Of a DNA stretch of 39,398 nucleotides, positions 31,273-39,210 are shown piece by piece. The stretch comes from Bradyrhizobiaceae bacterium (GTDB lineage: Bacteria; Pseudomonadota; Alphaproteobacteria; Rhizobiales; Xanthobacteraceae), in the NCBI GenBank assembly GCA_003105195.1, contig PQAH01000257.1:1-39398 (forward strand). The letters run 5' to 3'. Position numbers and translations under genes: made by a program. The notes beneath the pieces are model-generated. The model saw only the letters and a list, made by a program, of their open reading frames with translations, had not been told where the DNA came from and searched no databases. How positions within the stretch are numbered: position 1 is the stretch's first letter; every line of letters starts with the position of its first letter.

Positions 31273-32553
31273 ATGACGGTTTTCCTGCTCTGTCTGCTAG
31301 CGGCCGTTCTCCTGGCGCTCGGGTTCGAGATGTTTCTCGTCATGGGCGTCCCGAGCCTGCTCGGATGGTATCTCTTCTATCCGACCATTCCGCCGGTCGC
31401 GCTGGCGCAGAAGCTGCTCGGCGGCGTCAACGTATCGACGTTGCTTGCGATTCCCTTCTTCATCTTCGCGGCCGACATCATGGCGCGCGGAAGCATCGCC
31501 AAGCGCCTCACCGATCTGGTGAAGACCAATATCGGGCATTTGCGCGGCGGCATCGGTCATACCACCGTAGTCTCCTGCATGGGCTTCGGCGCCATCTGCG
31601 GCTCCGCGCCCGCGACGGTCGCTGCACTCGGCAGGCTCCTGCATCCGGAGCTGCTGAAGGCGCGTTACGAAGAGAAATTCGCACTCGGCCTCATTGCCTC
31701 GAGCGCCGAATGCGCGCTGCTCATCCCGCCGAGCATCACATTGATTATCTACGGGTGGCTGACTGGCACCTCCATTGCGGATCTCTTCGCCGCGGGCTTC
31801 GTCGTCGGTGTCGTGCTTGGCATTGCCTTTATGATCTACGTGCAGTTCGTGACATGGCGCACCGGGGCGGGATCGTTCGAGCGCGCGTCGCGCAGCCAGC
31901 GTTTGCTCGCGCTGCGGGATGGACTGGTAGCGCTCGGCATGCCGTTCATCATTCTGGGCGGGATCTATGGCGGCATCTTCACGGCGACTGAGGCTGCCGC
32001 GGTCGCCGTGGTTTATGCGCTCGTGATCGAGATGCTGATCTACCGCTCTTTCGGCCTGAAGACGCTGATGGAGGTTGCCGAAAGCTCGGCGATCACGGTG
32101 GTCGTCATCTTCATTCTGCTGGCCATGGGATCGATGCTGTCGTTCCTCATCACACTGGGGCAAGTGCCGAGCTACTTCACGCAGCTGTTCGCCGCGTGGA
32201 ATGTAGACTGGATCGTCTTCTTCCTGATCGTGAACATCGTGCTGCTGATCGCCGGCATGTTCATCGACCCGAACTCGATCCTCCTGGTTCTCGTTCCGAC
32301 TTTCTTTCCCGTGGCCACCTCGCTGGGAATCGATCCGGTGCATTTCGGCATCGTCGTTTGCCTCAATATCTGCATTGGCATGATCACGCCGCCGTTTGGG
32401 CTCGATCTGTTCATTGTGTCTTCGACGCTACGCCGTCCGGTTGAGCTCATCGTGCGCGGCATCTGGCCGTTCATTTTCACCAATCTCATTGTGCTCTTGC
32501 TGATCACCTACGTCCCGCAGTTTTCGACGGCCATCCTGTCCGTCGTCCGCTGA
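31273..32553 (+). CDS. TRAP transporter large permease (DctM family), orotate module
   Basis: 426 residues with about 12 hydrophobic helices. DctM motifs: LLAIPFFIFAADIMARG, GGIGHTTVVSCMGFGAICGSAPATVAALG, IPPSITLIIYG, GGIFTATEAAAVAVVYA, ICIGMITPPFGLDLF. It is the transport channel of the second TRAP system. It is not closely similar to the first one (10391) at the motif level, so the two systems are separate acquisitions rather than a recent duplication. GGAG follows its stop and serves pyrK, whose GTG is 15 bases on. Confidence 0.92.
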   Translation: MTVFLLCLLAAVLLALGFEMFLVMGVPSLLGWYLFYPTIPPVALAQKLLGGVNVSTLLAIPFFIFAADIMARGSIAKRLTDLVKTNIGHLRGGIGHTTVVSCMGFGAICGSAPATVAALGRLLHPELLKARYEEKFALGLIASSAECALLIPPSITLIIYGWLTGTSIADLFAAGFVVGVVLGIAFMIYVQFVTWRTGAGSFERASRSQRLLALRDGLVALGMPFIILGGIYGGIFTATEAAAVAVVYALVIEMLIYRSFGLKTLMEVAESSAITVVVIFILLAMGSMLSFLITLGQVPSYFTQLFAAWNVDWIVFFLIVNIVLLIAGMFIDPNSILLVLVPTFFPVATSLGIDPVHFGIVVCLNICIGMITPPFGLDLFIVSSTLRRPVELIVRGIWPFIFTNLIVLLLITYVPQFSTAILSVVR

Positions 32554-32568
32554 CGGAGAAAGTGTATC

Positions 32569-33414
32569 GTGGAAGCGTTGTTGGATACCCGAAGTCACGT
32601 TCCGTCCGCGTCGCAGCGGACCGCAGACGACGTTACGGCCAGGGTCGTGGCGCATCAATGGGTCAACGCCGAATATAAGCATCTGGTGCTGGACGCGCCG
32701 GAGCCCGCCCCGCTGGCGCAGGCCGGCCAGTTCTTCCACCTCGAATGTCCTCAGGCTGGCGAGGATCGTCCGTTCTTCCGGAGGCCCATGAGCGTCTACA
32801 AGGCCGATCCGGGCAAGGGCCAAGTGGAGTTTCTCTATAAGGTGACGGGCGCGGGCACCCGCGGGCTCGCGACGTTGCGCGTCGGCGACACAATGCGCAT
32901 TCTCGGGCCGCTCGGCGTCGGCTTCACGCTCGACGAGAGCTGGAAGAATATCGTCGTGCTCGGTCGCGGCGTGGGTCTTGCTACACTTGCTCCGCTTGCC
33001 GAAATGGCCGCAGCCAACGGAGTAGGCGTGACCGCCATCTTTAGCGCCCGCGGTCCCGAACAGGTCATGTCCACCGAGCGCTTCGCCAAGACCGGCGCCC
33101 GCATCGAGATCGTGCTCGATAGCGATGGTTCGAGTGCCGTCGAGAACGTCGAGCGGCTTTTGCGCCGGATCGCACGCGAGGGAAAGACGGGCGCCTTTTT
33201 CACGTGCGGCTCCGACCGGCTGATGCTGCTGATGCAGCGGCTGGGCCGTGAGCTCGGCATTCGGGGTGAAGTCGCGCTCGAGCAGCAGATGGCATGCGGC
33301 ATCGGCATGTGCTTCTGCTGCGTGCGCAATTTCCGGTCCGGGAACGAGGTCGTGAGCCGACGCGTCTGCTGGGACGGGCCGGTGTTCCGCCTGGACGAGG
33401 CGATGTCATGGTAG
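32569..33414 (+). CDS. pyrK: dihydroorotate dehydrogenase B, electron-transfer subunit
   Basis: 281 residues, ferredoxin-reductase fold. It has the FAD motif RRPMSVY (residues 71-77), NAD-binding LGRGVGLATLAPLAE and the PyrK-specific [2Fe-2S] ligands Cys243, 248, 251 and 267 (MACGIGMCFCCV ... RRVCWDGPVF). It couples NAD(H) to the FMN site of PyrD type 1B, allowing either dihydroorotate oxidation or orotate reduction. GTG start with GGAG about 11 bases upstream. Its last 7 bases overlap pyrD. Alphaproteobacteria usually make pyrimidines with the membrane quinone-linked class 2 PyrD. A 1B enzyme beside a transporter therefore points to a separate, NAD-linked use of orotate. Confidence 0.92.
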   Translation: MEALLDTRSHVPSASQRTADDVTARVVAHQWVNAEYKHLVLDAPEPAPLAQAGQFFHLECPQAGEDRPFFRRPMSVYKADPGKGQVEFLYKVTGAGTRGLATLRVGDTMRILGPLGVGFTLDESWKNIVVLGRGVGLATLAPLAEMAAANGVGVTAIFSARGPEQVMSTERFAKTGARIEIVLDSDGSSAVENVERLLRRIAREGKTGAFFTCGSDRLMLLMQRLGRELGIRGEVALEQQMACGIGMCFCCVRNFRSGNEVVSRRVCWDGPVFRLDEAMSW

Positions 33415-34346
33415 ATCTCCGCGTTACTGTCGGTTCGCTCACGCTCGACAACCCAGTCATGCCGGCGTCCGGCACCTTCGCGGACGGGCTCGCACAGATC
33501 GTGCCGTTCGACCGGCTGGGAGCAATGGTGACGAAGACCATCACGGCCGAGTTGCGCGGCGGCAATCCGACGCCGCGCGTCGCGGAACTCGACCAGGCGA
33601 TGCTCAATTCCATCGGCATCCCGAGCAATGGCGTCGCCTACTTTGTCCAGAAGTCGTTGCCTTTTTACCGACGATTCAAGAGCCCGCTGGTCGTGAGCAT
33701 ATCGGCGCCCTCCGCGGACGCCTTTGCCGAGCTCGCGGCACGGATGGAATTGCCGGGGATCGCGGCGATCGAGGCGAACATCTCATGTCCGAACATCGAG
33801 GAGAGCGGCAAGGCTTTCGCGATGAACCCGCGCTCGACCGACGCAGCCGTGCAGAAGATTCGCAACGCGACGCGACTGCCGCTCTGGGTGAAGCTCACGC
33901 CGAATACCAGCGAGGTCGCCGCGGTCGCGCGCGCCGCGGAGAATGCGGGTGCCGACGCGCTGGTCGTGGCCAACACAATCCTTGCGATGTCCATCGACAT
34001 CGAGACTTTTAAGCCGCGGCTCGGCAGCATCATGGGTGGCTTGTCTGGTCCCGCAATCAAGCCGATCGTTGTGCGCATGACTTATCAATGCGCCAAAGCC
34101 GTCAGCATTCCGGTGATCGGCTGCGGCGGCATCTCGACGGCGGAGGATGCAGTCGAATACATGATGGCGGGCGCCACGGCCGTGCAGGTCGGCACTGCGA
34201 CCTTCCTTCGGCCCTCGGCAATGATCGATGTCATCGACGGCCTCGCAGCGTTCTGCGATCGTAAGGGCATAGCGCGCGCGGCAGACCTCACCGGCCTGGT
34301 CAGGGATGCCGAGATGGCGGTTGACGATCTGGAGGCTGTGCCGTGA
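33408..34346 (+). CDS. pyrD: dihydroorotate dehydrogenase, class 1B catalytic subunit
   Basis: 312 residues, FMN-binding TIM barrel. Class 1 features: MPASGTFADG, VTKTIT with the FMN Lys, catalytic Cys127 in EANISCPNIEESGK (class 2 enzymes have Ser here), VKLTPN, and the phosphate loops GCGGISTAEDA and GATAVQVGTATF. With PyrK it forms the NAD-dependent heterotetramer. The ATG is inside the last codons of pyrK, so expression is coupled. The GTG of the next M20 gene overlaps its stop (GTGA). In an import-and-degrade operon it would run as an orotate reductase. Confidence 0.93.
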   Translation: MVDLRVTVGSLTLDNPVMPASGTFADGLAQIVPFDRLGAMVTKTITAELRGGNPTPRVAELDQAMLNSIGIPSNGVAYFVQKSLPFYRRFKSPLVVSISAPSADAFAELAARMELPGIAAIEANISCPNIEESGKAFAMNPRSTDAAVQKIRNATRLPLWVKLTPNTSEVAAVARAAENAGADALVVANTILAMSIDIETFKPRLGSIMGGLSGPAIKPIVVRMTYQCAKAVSIPVIGCGGISTAEDAVEYMMAGATAVQVGTATFLRPSAMIDVIDGLAAFCDRKGIARAADLTGLVRDAEMAVDDLEAVP

Positions 34347-35629
34347 CCGTCGCGGTTGCTGTCGCGTCCAACCTCGCCAACATGTCGGCACGCGATCATG
34401 CGATCTGGCTGTTCGATGAACTAGCACGGATGAGCCATGACGGTGTCGGCATTACGCGTGAATGCTTCGCTGAAGGCGAAATCCGCGCGATCACACTGGT
34501 GCAGAAGGTCGCCGAGGCGGAGGGTCTGACGACGCGTTTCGATGCGGCGGGAAGTCTGATCGTCTCCGACCCCGACGACGATCAGAGCAAGCCTGCGATT
34601 TACATCGGCTCGCATATCGATTCCGTGCCGCAAGGCGGCAATTTCGACGGAGCAGCCGGCGTCCTCGCCGGACTCCTGTGCCTGATCCGCCGCAGACGCG
34701 AGAAGCGCCGGGCTGCCGCCCCCGTGCGCCTCATCGTCCTGCGCGGCGAGGAAAGTGCCTTCTACGCACGCGCAAATATCGGTTCGCGCGCACTGTTCGG
34801 TCTTCTCACCACGAAGGACCTCGATGTCAAGGCGCGCGGCAACGGCAAGACCCTGCGCGAGGCGATGGCCGGCGCCGGCATCGATATCGCTCCGATCGAA
34901 GCCGGTAGCAGGCTGTTCGACCCAGCGCAGGCGCGCGCTTACCTCGAAGTGCACATCGAGCAGGGCCCGGTGATGATCGCACGCGAGCTGCCAACCGCCA
35001 TCGTCACCGGCATACGCGGCAATATCCGCCACCGGAAGGTGACGTGCCGCGGCGAGGCCGGCCACTCCGGTGCCGTTCCGCGCTGGCTGCGCCGCGATGC
35101 GGTGTTCGCCCTCGCAGACCTCGTCGCACGTCTCGACGAGCACTGGTCGAGGCTCCTTGAGCGTGGGCTTGACCTCGTGATCACGGTCGGCATGGTGGGC
35201 ACCAACCCGAACGAGCACGCCATGAGCCGTATCCCCGGCGAGGTCAGCTTCAGCTTCGAGGTGAGAAGCCAGAGCCACGACACGCTTGAGGCCTTCTATG
35301 AGCTGTTCCGCTCTGAATGCCGCGCCGTTTCCCAACAGCGGCGGGTGATGTTCGAGTTCGATGACCGCATCTACACCGAACCGGCGACGATGGATGGCGG
35401 CGTCGTCAAGGCGCTGGTCAAGGCGTCCGAGAAGCTCGGGCTGCCGCAGGAGCTGATCGCGAGCGGCGCCGGACACGACGCGCAGGTCTTCGCCAATGGC
35501 GGCGTTCCCTCGGGCATGATCTTCGTGCGCAATGCCAACGGCTCGCACAATCCCAACGAAGCGATGGATATCGACGACTTCCTCAAGAGCGTCGACATCC
35601 TCTATACGGCCGTGTCGGAGACAATGTAA
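34343..35629 (+). CDS. M20 N-carbamoyl amidohydrolase, probable ureidosuccinase (N-carbamoylaspartate amidohydrolase)
   Basis: 428 residues, allantoate amidohydrolase/carbamoylase branch. The motifs are complete: IGSHIDSVPQGGNFDGAAGV, Glu pair in RGEESAFYA, YLEVHIEQGP, lid AGHSGAVP, SGAGHDAQVFA, and final His in GSHNPNEAMD. Enzymes of this branch cleave ureido acids to amino acid, CO2 and NH3. Its place between pyrD and pyrC makes N-carbamoyl-L-aspartate the natural substrate. This enzyme has no role in pyrimidine synthesis, where it would be wasteful, and is the strongest sign that the operon degrades orotate. GTG start overlapping pyrD; ATG 34382 is an alternative. Confidence 0.85.
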   Translation: MTVAVAVASNLANMSARDHAIWLFDELARMSHDGVGITRECFAEGEIRAITLVQKVAEAEGLTTRFDAAGSLIVSDPDDDQSKPAIYIGSHIDSVPQGGNFDGAAGVLAGLLCLIRRRREKRRAAAPVRLIVLRGEESAFYARANIGSRALFGLLTTKDLDVKARGNGKTLREAMAGAGIDIAPIEAGSRLFDPAQARAYLEVHIEQGPVMIARELPTAIVTGIRGNIRHRKVTCRGEAGHSGAVPRWLRRDAVFALADLVARLDEHWSRLLERGLDLVITVGMVGTNPNEHAMSRIPGEVSFSFEVRSQSHDTLEAFYELFRSECRAVSQQRRVMFEFDDRIYTEPATMDGGVVKALVKASEKLGLPQELIASGAGHDAQVFANGGVPSGMIFVRNANGSHNPNEAMDIDDFLKSVDILYTAVSETM

Positions 35630-35631
35630 GA

Positions 35632-36690
35632 ATGGATCGAATCACCATCCGCCGGCCCGACGACTGGCACGTGCACTTCCGCTCGGGAGCGATGCTCAAG
35701 ACCGTGGTGCCGTTTACGGCCCGCCAGTTCGGCCGCGCCATCGTGATGCCCAATCTCGTCCCGCCGATCACGACGGCGAAGATGGCGGCAGCCTATCGCG
35801 AGGAGATCAGAGCCGCGACGCCGGCGGATGCCGACTTCACGCCGCTCATGACCTGCTATCTCACGGACGACACCGATCCTGCCGATCTCGTCGCCGGGCA
35901 CCGCAAGGGCATCTTTACGGCGGCAAAGCTCTATCCGGCGCACGCGACGACGAACGCCCAACACGGCGTCACTGACGTTGCGAAGATCCATCGTGTGCTC
36001 GGCGCGATGGAAGAGCACGGCATTCCGCTTCTGACCCACGGCGAGGTGACTGACGCAGCGGTGGACGTGTTCGACCGGGAGAGGGTGTTCATCGAACGCG
36101 TCATGGAGCCGGTACTGGAAAGATTTCCTGCACTGCGGATCGTGATGGAGCATATCACGACTTCGCACGGCGCCGAGATCGTTCGCCGCAACAAAACGCG
36201 CATGGGCGCGACGATCACACCGCAGCATCTGTTGTTCAACCGCAACGCCTTGTTTCAGGGCGGATTGCGGCCGCACATGTATTGCTTGCCGATTCTCAAG
36301 CGCGAAGAGCATCGCCGCGCGCTGCGCAAGGCGGCGATCGGCGGAGAAACCTGCTTTTTTCTCGGAACCGATACCGCCCCGCACCTGCGCCATCTCAAGG
36401 AGGCCGATTGCGGCTGCGCCGGCGTATTCAGCGCGCCCGTTGCAATTTCCGCCTATCTGCATGTTTTTGAAGAAGAAAACGCGCTCGACCGGTTCGAAGG
36501 CTTCGCCTCGCTGCACGGCCCGGCCTTCTATGGGCTACCGCCGAACGAGAAGAAGGTCACATTTGTCCGAAAATCCGCCGACGTGCCCAAAGAGTTTGCG
36601 GTGTCGAAAGACAGCGAATTGATCTGTTTATTCGGTGGTGGGCAGGTTGACTGGTCGCCTGCCCGAGAGGATAAGGGTTTGGTCGCGTAA
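35632..36690 (+). CDS. pyrC: dihydroorotase, class II
   Basis: 352 residues, the normal class II length. The binuclear zinc site is complete: H13-x-H15 (DWHVHFR), carboxylated Lys99 (AAKLYPAHATTN), His136 (LLTHGEV), His174 (VMEHITT) and Asp247 (LGTDTAPH). It interconverts N-carbamoyl-L-aspartate and dihydroorotate. It starts 2 bases after the M20 stop, so it is in the same transcript as the TRAP-pyrKD genes. It could be the cell's only dihydroorotase, or a second copy used in the hydrolytic direction. In contrast to the dihydroorotase-like protein at 24292, no ligand is missing. Confidence 0.95.
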   Translation: MDRITIRRPDDWHVHFRSGAMLKTVVPFTARQFGRAIVMPNLVPPITTAKMAAAYREEIRAATPADADFTPLMTCYLTDDTDPADLVAGHRKGIFTAAKLYPAHATTNAQHGVTDVAKIHRVLGAMEEHGIPLLTHGEVTDAAVDVFDRERVFIERVMEPVLERFPALRIVMEHITTSHGAEIVRRNKTRMGATITPQHLLFNRNALFQGGLRPHMYCLPILKREEHRRALRKAAIGGETCFFLGTDTAPHLRHLKEADCGCAGVFSAPVAISAYLHVFEEENALDRFEGFASLHGPAFYGLPPNEKKVTFVRKSADVPKEFAVSKDSELICLFGGGQVDWSPAREDKGLVA

Positions 36691-36701
36691 GGCTTGTTGA
36701 C

Positions 36702-36725
36702 CGCCGTCGGAGAAACCCGACGGCG
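36702..36725 (+). promoter_or_regulatory. hairpin between pyrC and pyrE
   Basis: CGCCGTCGG (36702-36710) and CCGACGGCG (36717-36725) form a 9-bp stem with loop AGAAAC. Only ATTTGTTA follows, so it would be a weak terminator. It may limit read-through into pyrE or act as an attenuator; pyrE is 47 bases further on. Confidence 0.6.
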
Positions 36726-36772
36726 ATTTGTTACGCGCGGCCTCCTTCGGATGACACAGGAGCGCCCACTCG

Positions 36773-37558
36773 ATGAACACCTTCTCGCCCCCCACGGACA
36801 AGACGGTCATCGCGCATCAGACCGCAAGGATGATGCTCGAAATTCAGGCGATTCATTTCAACGCAGAATCGCCGTTCGTCTTCACGTCTGGCTGGGCGAG
36901 CCCCGTGTACGTCGATTGCCGCAAGATCATTTCATATCCGCGCTTGCGCTCCGCGCTGATCGATTTCGCGGCGAGCAACATCCTCACTGAAATCGGCTAT
37001 GAGTCCATTGATTACATCGCGGGCGGCGAGACGGCGGGCATTCCTTTCGCAGCGTGGATCGCCGATCGACTGATGCTGCCGATGCAATACATTCGCAAGC
37101 AGGCGAAGGGCTTCGGGCGAAATGCGCAGATCGAAGGCGAGGTACTCACGGGCGCGCGCACGCTGCTGGTCGAGGATCTCGCGACCGACGGACGATCAAA
37201 GATCAATTTCTGCAATGCGCTGCGCAAGGCAGGCGCGAAGGTCGATCACTGTTTCGTGGTGTTTTACTATGACATCTTCCCGATGAGCCGGGAAAACCTG
37301 AAGGACCTCAACGTCGCTCTGCACTATCTCGCAACTTGGTGGGACGTGCTTGAGGTCGCGAAACGCAGCGGACATTTCGATGGCGGTGTGTTGCGCGAGG
37401 TGGAAAGCTTCCTGCACGAGCCGGCGAAATGGTCGGCCGCACATGGGGGCATTGCCGAATTCGCCCCGGTCACTGCGCCGCCGGGCTCGAGCGCGGTAAG
37501 TACGCCTTCGGGTGGTCCGCAGGCAGGAAAGTCGTCGCCCGTCTCTCGGGTCGCCTAG
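36773..37558 (+). CDS. pyrE: orotate phosphoribosyltransferase
   Basis: 261 residues, type I phosphoribosyltransferase. It shows [52 protein letters not shown] and the PRPP loop [13 protein letters not shown]. It converts orotate and PRPP to OMP. The sequence is of the pyrE type that pairs with class II pyrC in many alphaproteobacteria. The last 25 or so residues ([19 protein letters not shown]) are a low-complexity extension. In this operon it gives imported orotate a salvage outlet to UMP. It is the last gene before a 270-base gap and a tRNA. Confidence 0.92.
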   Translation: MNTFSPPTDKTVIAHQTARMMLEIQAIHFNAESPFVFTSGWASPVYVDCRKIISYPRLRSALIDFAASNILTEIGYESIDYIAGGETAGIPFAAWIADRLMLPMQYIRKQAKGFGRNAQIEGEVLTGARTLLVEDLATDGRSKINFCNALRKAGAKVDHCFVVFYYDIFPMSRENLKDLNVALHYLATWWDVLEVAKRSGHFDGGVLREVESFLHEPAKWSAAHGGIAEFAPVTAPPGSSAVSTPSGGPQAGKSSPVSRVA

Positions 37559-37826
37559 AACTGACACAATGGATGTGAATTTCTCGCCTGCGGCGGGGAA
37601 GTGTTTCATGCGGGCCCGGGCGAGCAGATGGGCAGGGTCTACGGCAGCCGATTGCTATCCGGAATCCTTCCGCTGGCGCGCTAGTCTTTCTGGCAAACGT
37701 CAGCCGCGGCGCCCCCCATTATGGCTACAGCGCAAGTGCCTTTCGTCGTCGCCGAAGTTCCGACGCGAACAAGGCCGCAAGAATCGGCTCGCCGGGGTTC
37801 CGCCAACTTCCGCTAAGTGGTGTGCG
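37559..37826. other. intergenic region between pyrE and tRNA-Ile2
   Basis: No gene or clear terminator is seen. CCAACTTCCGCTAAGTG at 37803-37819 repeats, with one mismatch, the motif at 1831-1847 next to the tRNA-Lys fragment. It lies 7 bases beyond the tRNA CCA end when read on the minus strand. Confidence 0.5.
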
Positions 37827-37902
37827 TGGTGGGCCCGGCAGGACTCGAACCTGCAACCAAGCGGTTATGAGCCGCTAGCTCTGACCATTGAGCTACGGGC
37901 CC
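37827..37902 (-). tRNA. tRNA-Ile2(CAT), lysidine type (possibly tRNA-Met)
   Basis: A 76-base cloverleaf including an encoded CCA. Acceptor GGGCCCG pairs with CGGGCCC, with discriminator A. The D-arm is TAGCTCAATGGTCAGAGCT. The anticodon stem AGCGG/CCGCT encloses CTCATAA with anticodon CAT, and the T-arm is GCAGGTTCGAGTCCTGC. The GCGxCTCATAAxCGCTTGGT pattern matches isoleucine-2 tRNAs whose C34 is modified to lysidine to read AUA, rather than elongator or initiator Met. It is complete and should be functional. Confidence 0.9.
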
Positions 37903-37970
37903 GAACGCCAGGCTCGGGACGCGCAAACTAGCAACCGGCAGCGCATGCGCGCAATCGCGGCGCCGCGCCG

Positions 37971-38870
37971 TCAGCGCAGCCGCACCACGTCGGCGATCGG
38001 CGCCCGGTGCGCGCCGGGCTGCTCGTCCCAGTGGCGGAGATTGAGCCCGTCGCCGCCGCGCCGCACGGCGGCGAGGCGGTCGAGCTCGAGTGCCGCGTGC
38101 ACCCAGCTCGGCCGGTTGAGCTCGCCCATGACGACCACGCCGTCGTCCGGGAAGCCGCGGTCGGGCGGGGCGAAGACGCGGGCGGCGCCGATGTTCCCGC
38201 CGACCGCCGGCGACCAGCGCGCCTCGCCGACGGTCGGGGCCTGCACCACGTAGCACTGGCTCTCCAGCGCCCGCGCCGCCGCGGCGACGCGCACCCGGTG
38301 GTAGCCGGCGAGCGTGTCGCTGCAGGACGGCACCAGGATCACCTGCGCCCCCGCGGCCGCGAGCGCCCGCACGAGCAGGGGAAACTCCGCGTCGTACCCG
38401 AGCGCGATGCCGATCAGGCCGAGGGCGGTGTCGAAGACGCGCAGCCCCTCGCCCGCCGCGATGCGCCATTTCTCCCGCTCGACGCGGGTGGTCAGCAGCT
38501 TCTGCTGGATGCCGACGCCGTTCGCGGGCGCGAACAGCCGCGCCGTGTTGCAGTAGCGCCCGTCGGTCTGGCGCAGCGGCGCGCTCGCCCCCAGGATGTG
38601 CACGCGGTGCCGGCGCGCGAGCGCGGCGTGCAGCGCGTCCACCTCGCCCATCACCTCCTGGATCGCCGCGATCGAGGCCGAAAGGTCGGCCGCCACCTTG
38701 CGGCCCGCGAGGCTGGTGAGCTCCATGGCGCCGTATTCCGGGAACACCAGCAGCTCGGCGCCCTCGCCCACCGCCTCGGCGACCCAGCGGGAGAGCTTCA
38801 TCTCGAACGCGCTGAGATCGGGGAGTTCGTCGATCGGATATTGCGCAGCCGCGACCCTGACGGTCCGCAT
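37971..38870 (-). CDS. carbon-nitrogen hydrolase (nitrilase superfamily) lacking the catalytic Cys
   Basis: 299 residues with the nitrilase alpha-beta-beta-alpha fold. Catalytic Glu45 lies in VFPEYGAME and Lys124 in IQQKLLTT. The Cys that normally follows (I-C-Y-D-x-x-F-P) is replaced: IALGYDAEFP has Gly158. LVPSCSDTLAGYHRVRVAAAARALESQCYVVQAPTVG is otherwise well kept. Without the thiol it cannot do classical amide or nitrile hydrolysis. GGAGGAGG lies 5 bases before the ATG. It is very GC rich and, with the tRNA, belongs to the flank rather than the catabolic block. Alternatives are a recent inactivating mutation or a non-enzymatic role. Confidence 0.87.
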   Translation of the reverse strand: MRTVRVAAAQYPIDELPDLSAFEMKLSRWVAEAVGEGAELLVFPEYGAMELTSLAGRKVAADLSASIAAIQEVMGEVDALHAALARRHRVHILGASAPLRQTDGRYCNTARLFAPANGVGIQQKLLTTRVEREKWRIAAGEGLRVFDTALGLIGIALGYDAEFPLLVRALAAAGAQVILVPSCSDTLAGYHRVRVAAAARALESQCYVVQAPTVGEARWSPAVGGNIGAARVFAPPDRGFPDDGVVVMGELNRPSWVHAALELDRLAAVRRGGDGLNLRHWDEQPGAHRAPIADVVRLR

Positions 38871-39210
38871 GATCCCTCCTCCGGCCCCGCGCGGAGCCCG
38901 GAGACTTCACGATTCCCGCCCCCGGAAACGCCTCGGATTTCGACGGAGGCTGCGCCTCGTCGATATCCTTCCAGGCGGAGAATGTCACGAGACCCGCAGC
39001 CCTCCGGCAGCCGGGCGGCGCCCCTGCTTCTTCATCCCCTCGCCCGGGACCGGCAGCGCCGACGCCCGATCTCGCACATCGATGGGCAAGATTTCGATTC
39101 ATCGGCTGCACCGACTCAGCTACTCAATCGGGTTCCACGACGAGCGCCACAGCCGGGGCCGACGGGTCGGGCGTCAGCCCTTTTTGCGCGGGACCGCGCG
39201 AGGACCCTCG
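38871..39210. other. intergenic region between divergent genes
   Basis: About 340 bases with no gene. A hairpin CGAC-G-GAGGC-TGC-GCCTC-GTCG lies at 38941-38962 (one bulged base). Promoters for the nitrilase-like gene and the membrane-protein gene must lie here but no convincing box pair was recognised. Confidence 0.45.

Noticed and set aside
1859-37902. The tRNA-Lys fragment and tRNA-Ile2 as the two ends (attL/attR) of one integrative element
   Set aside because: They are different tRNAs and their T-arms and acceptors differ; only a 17-base flank motif is shared, which is not a proper att repeat. No integrase is present.
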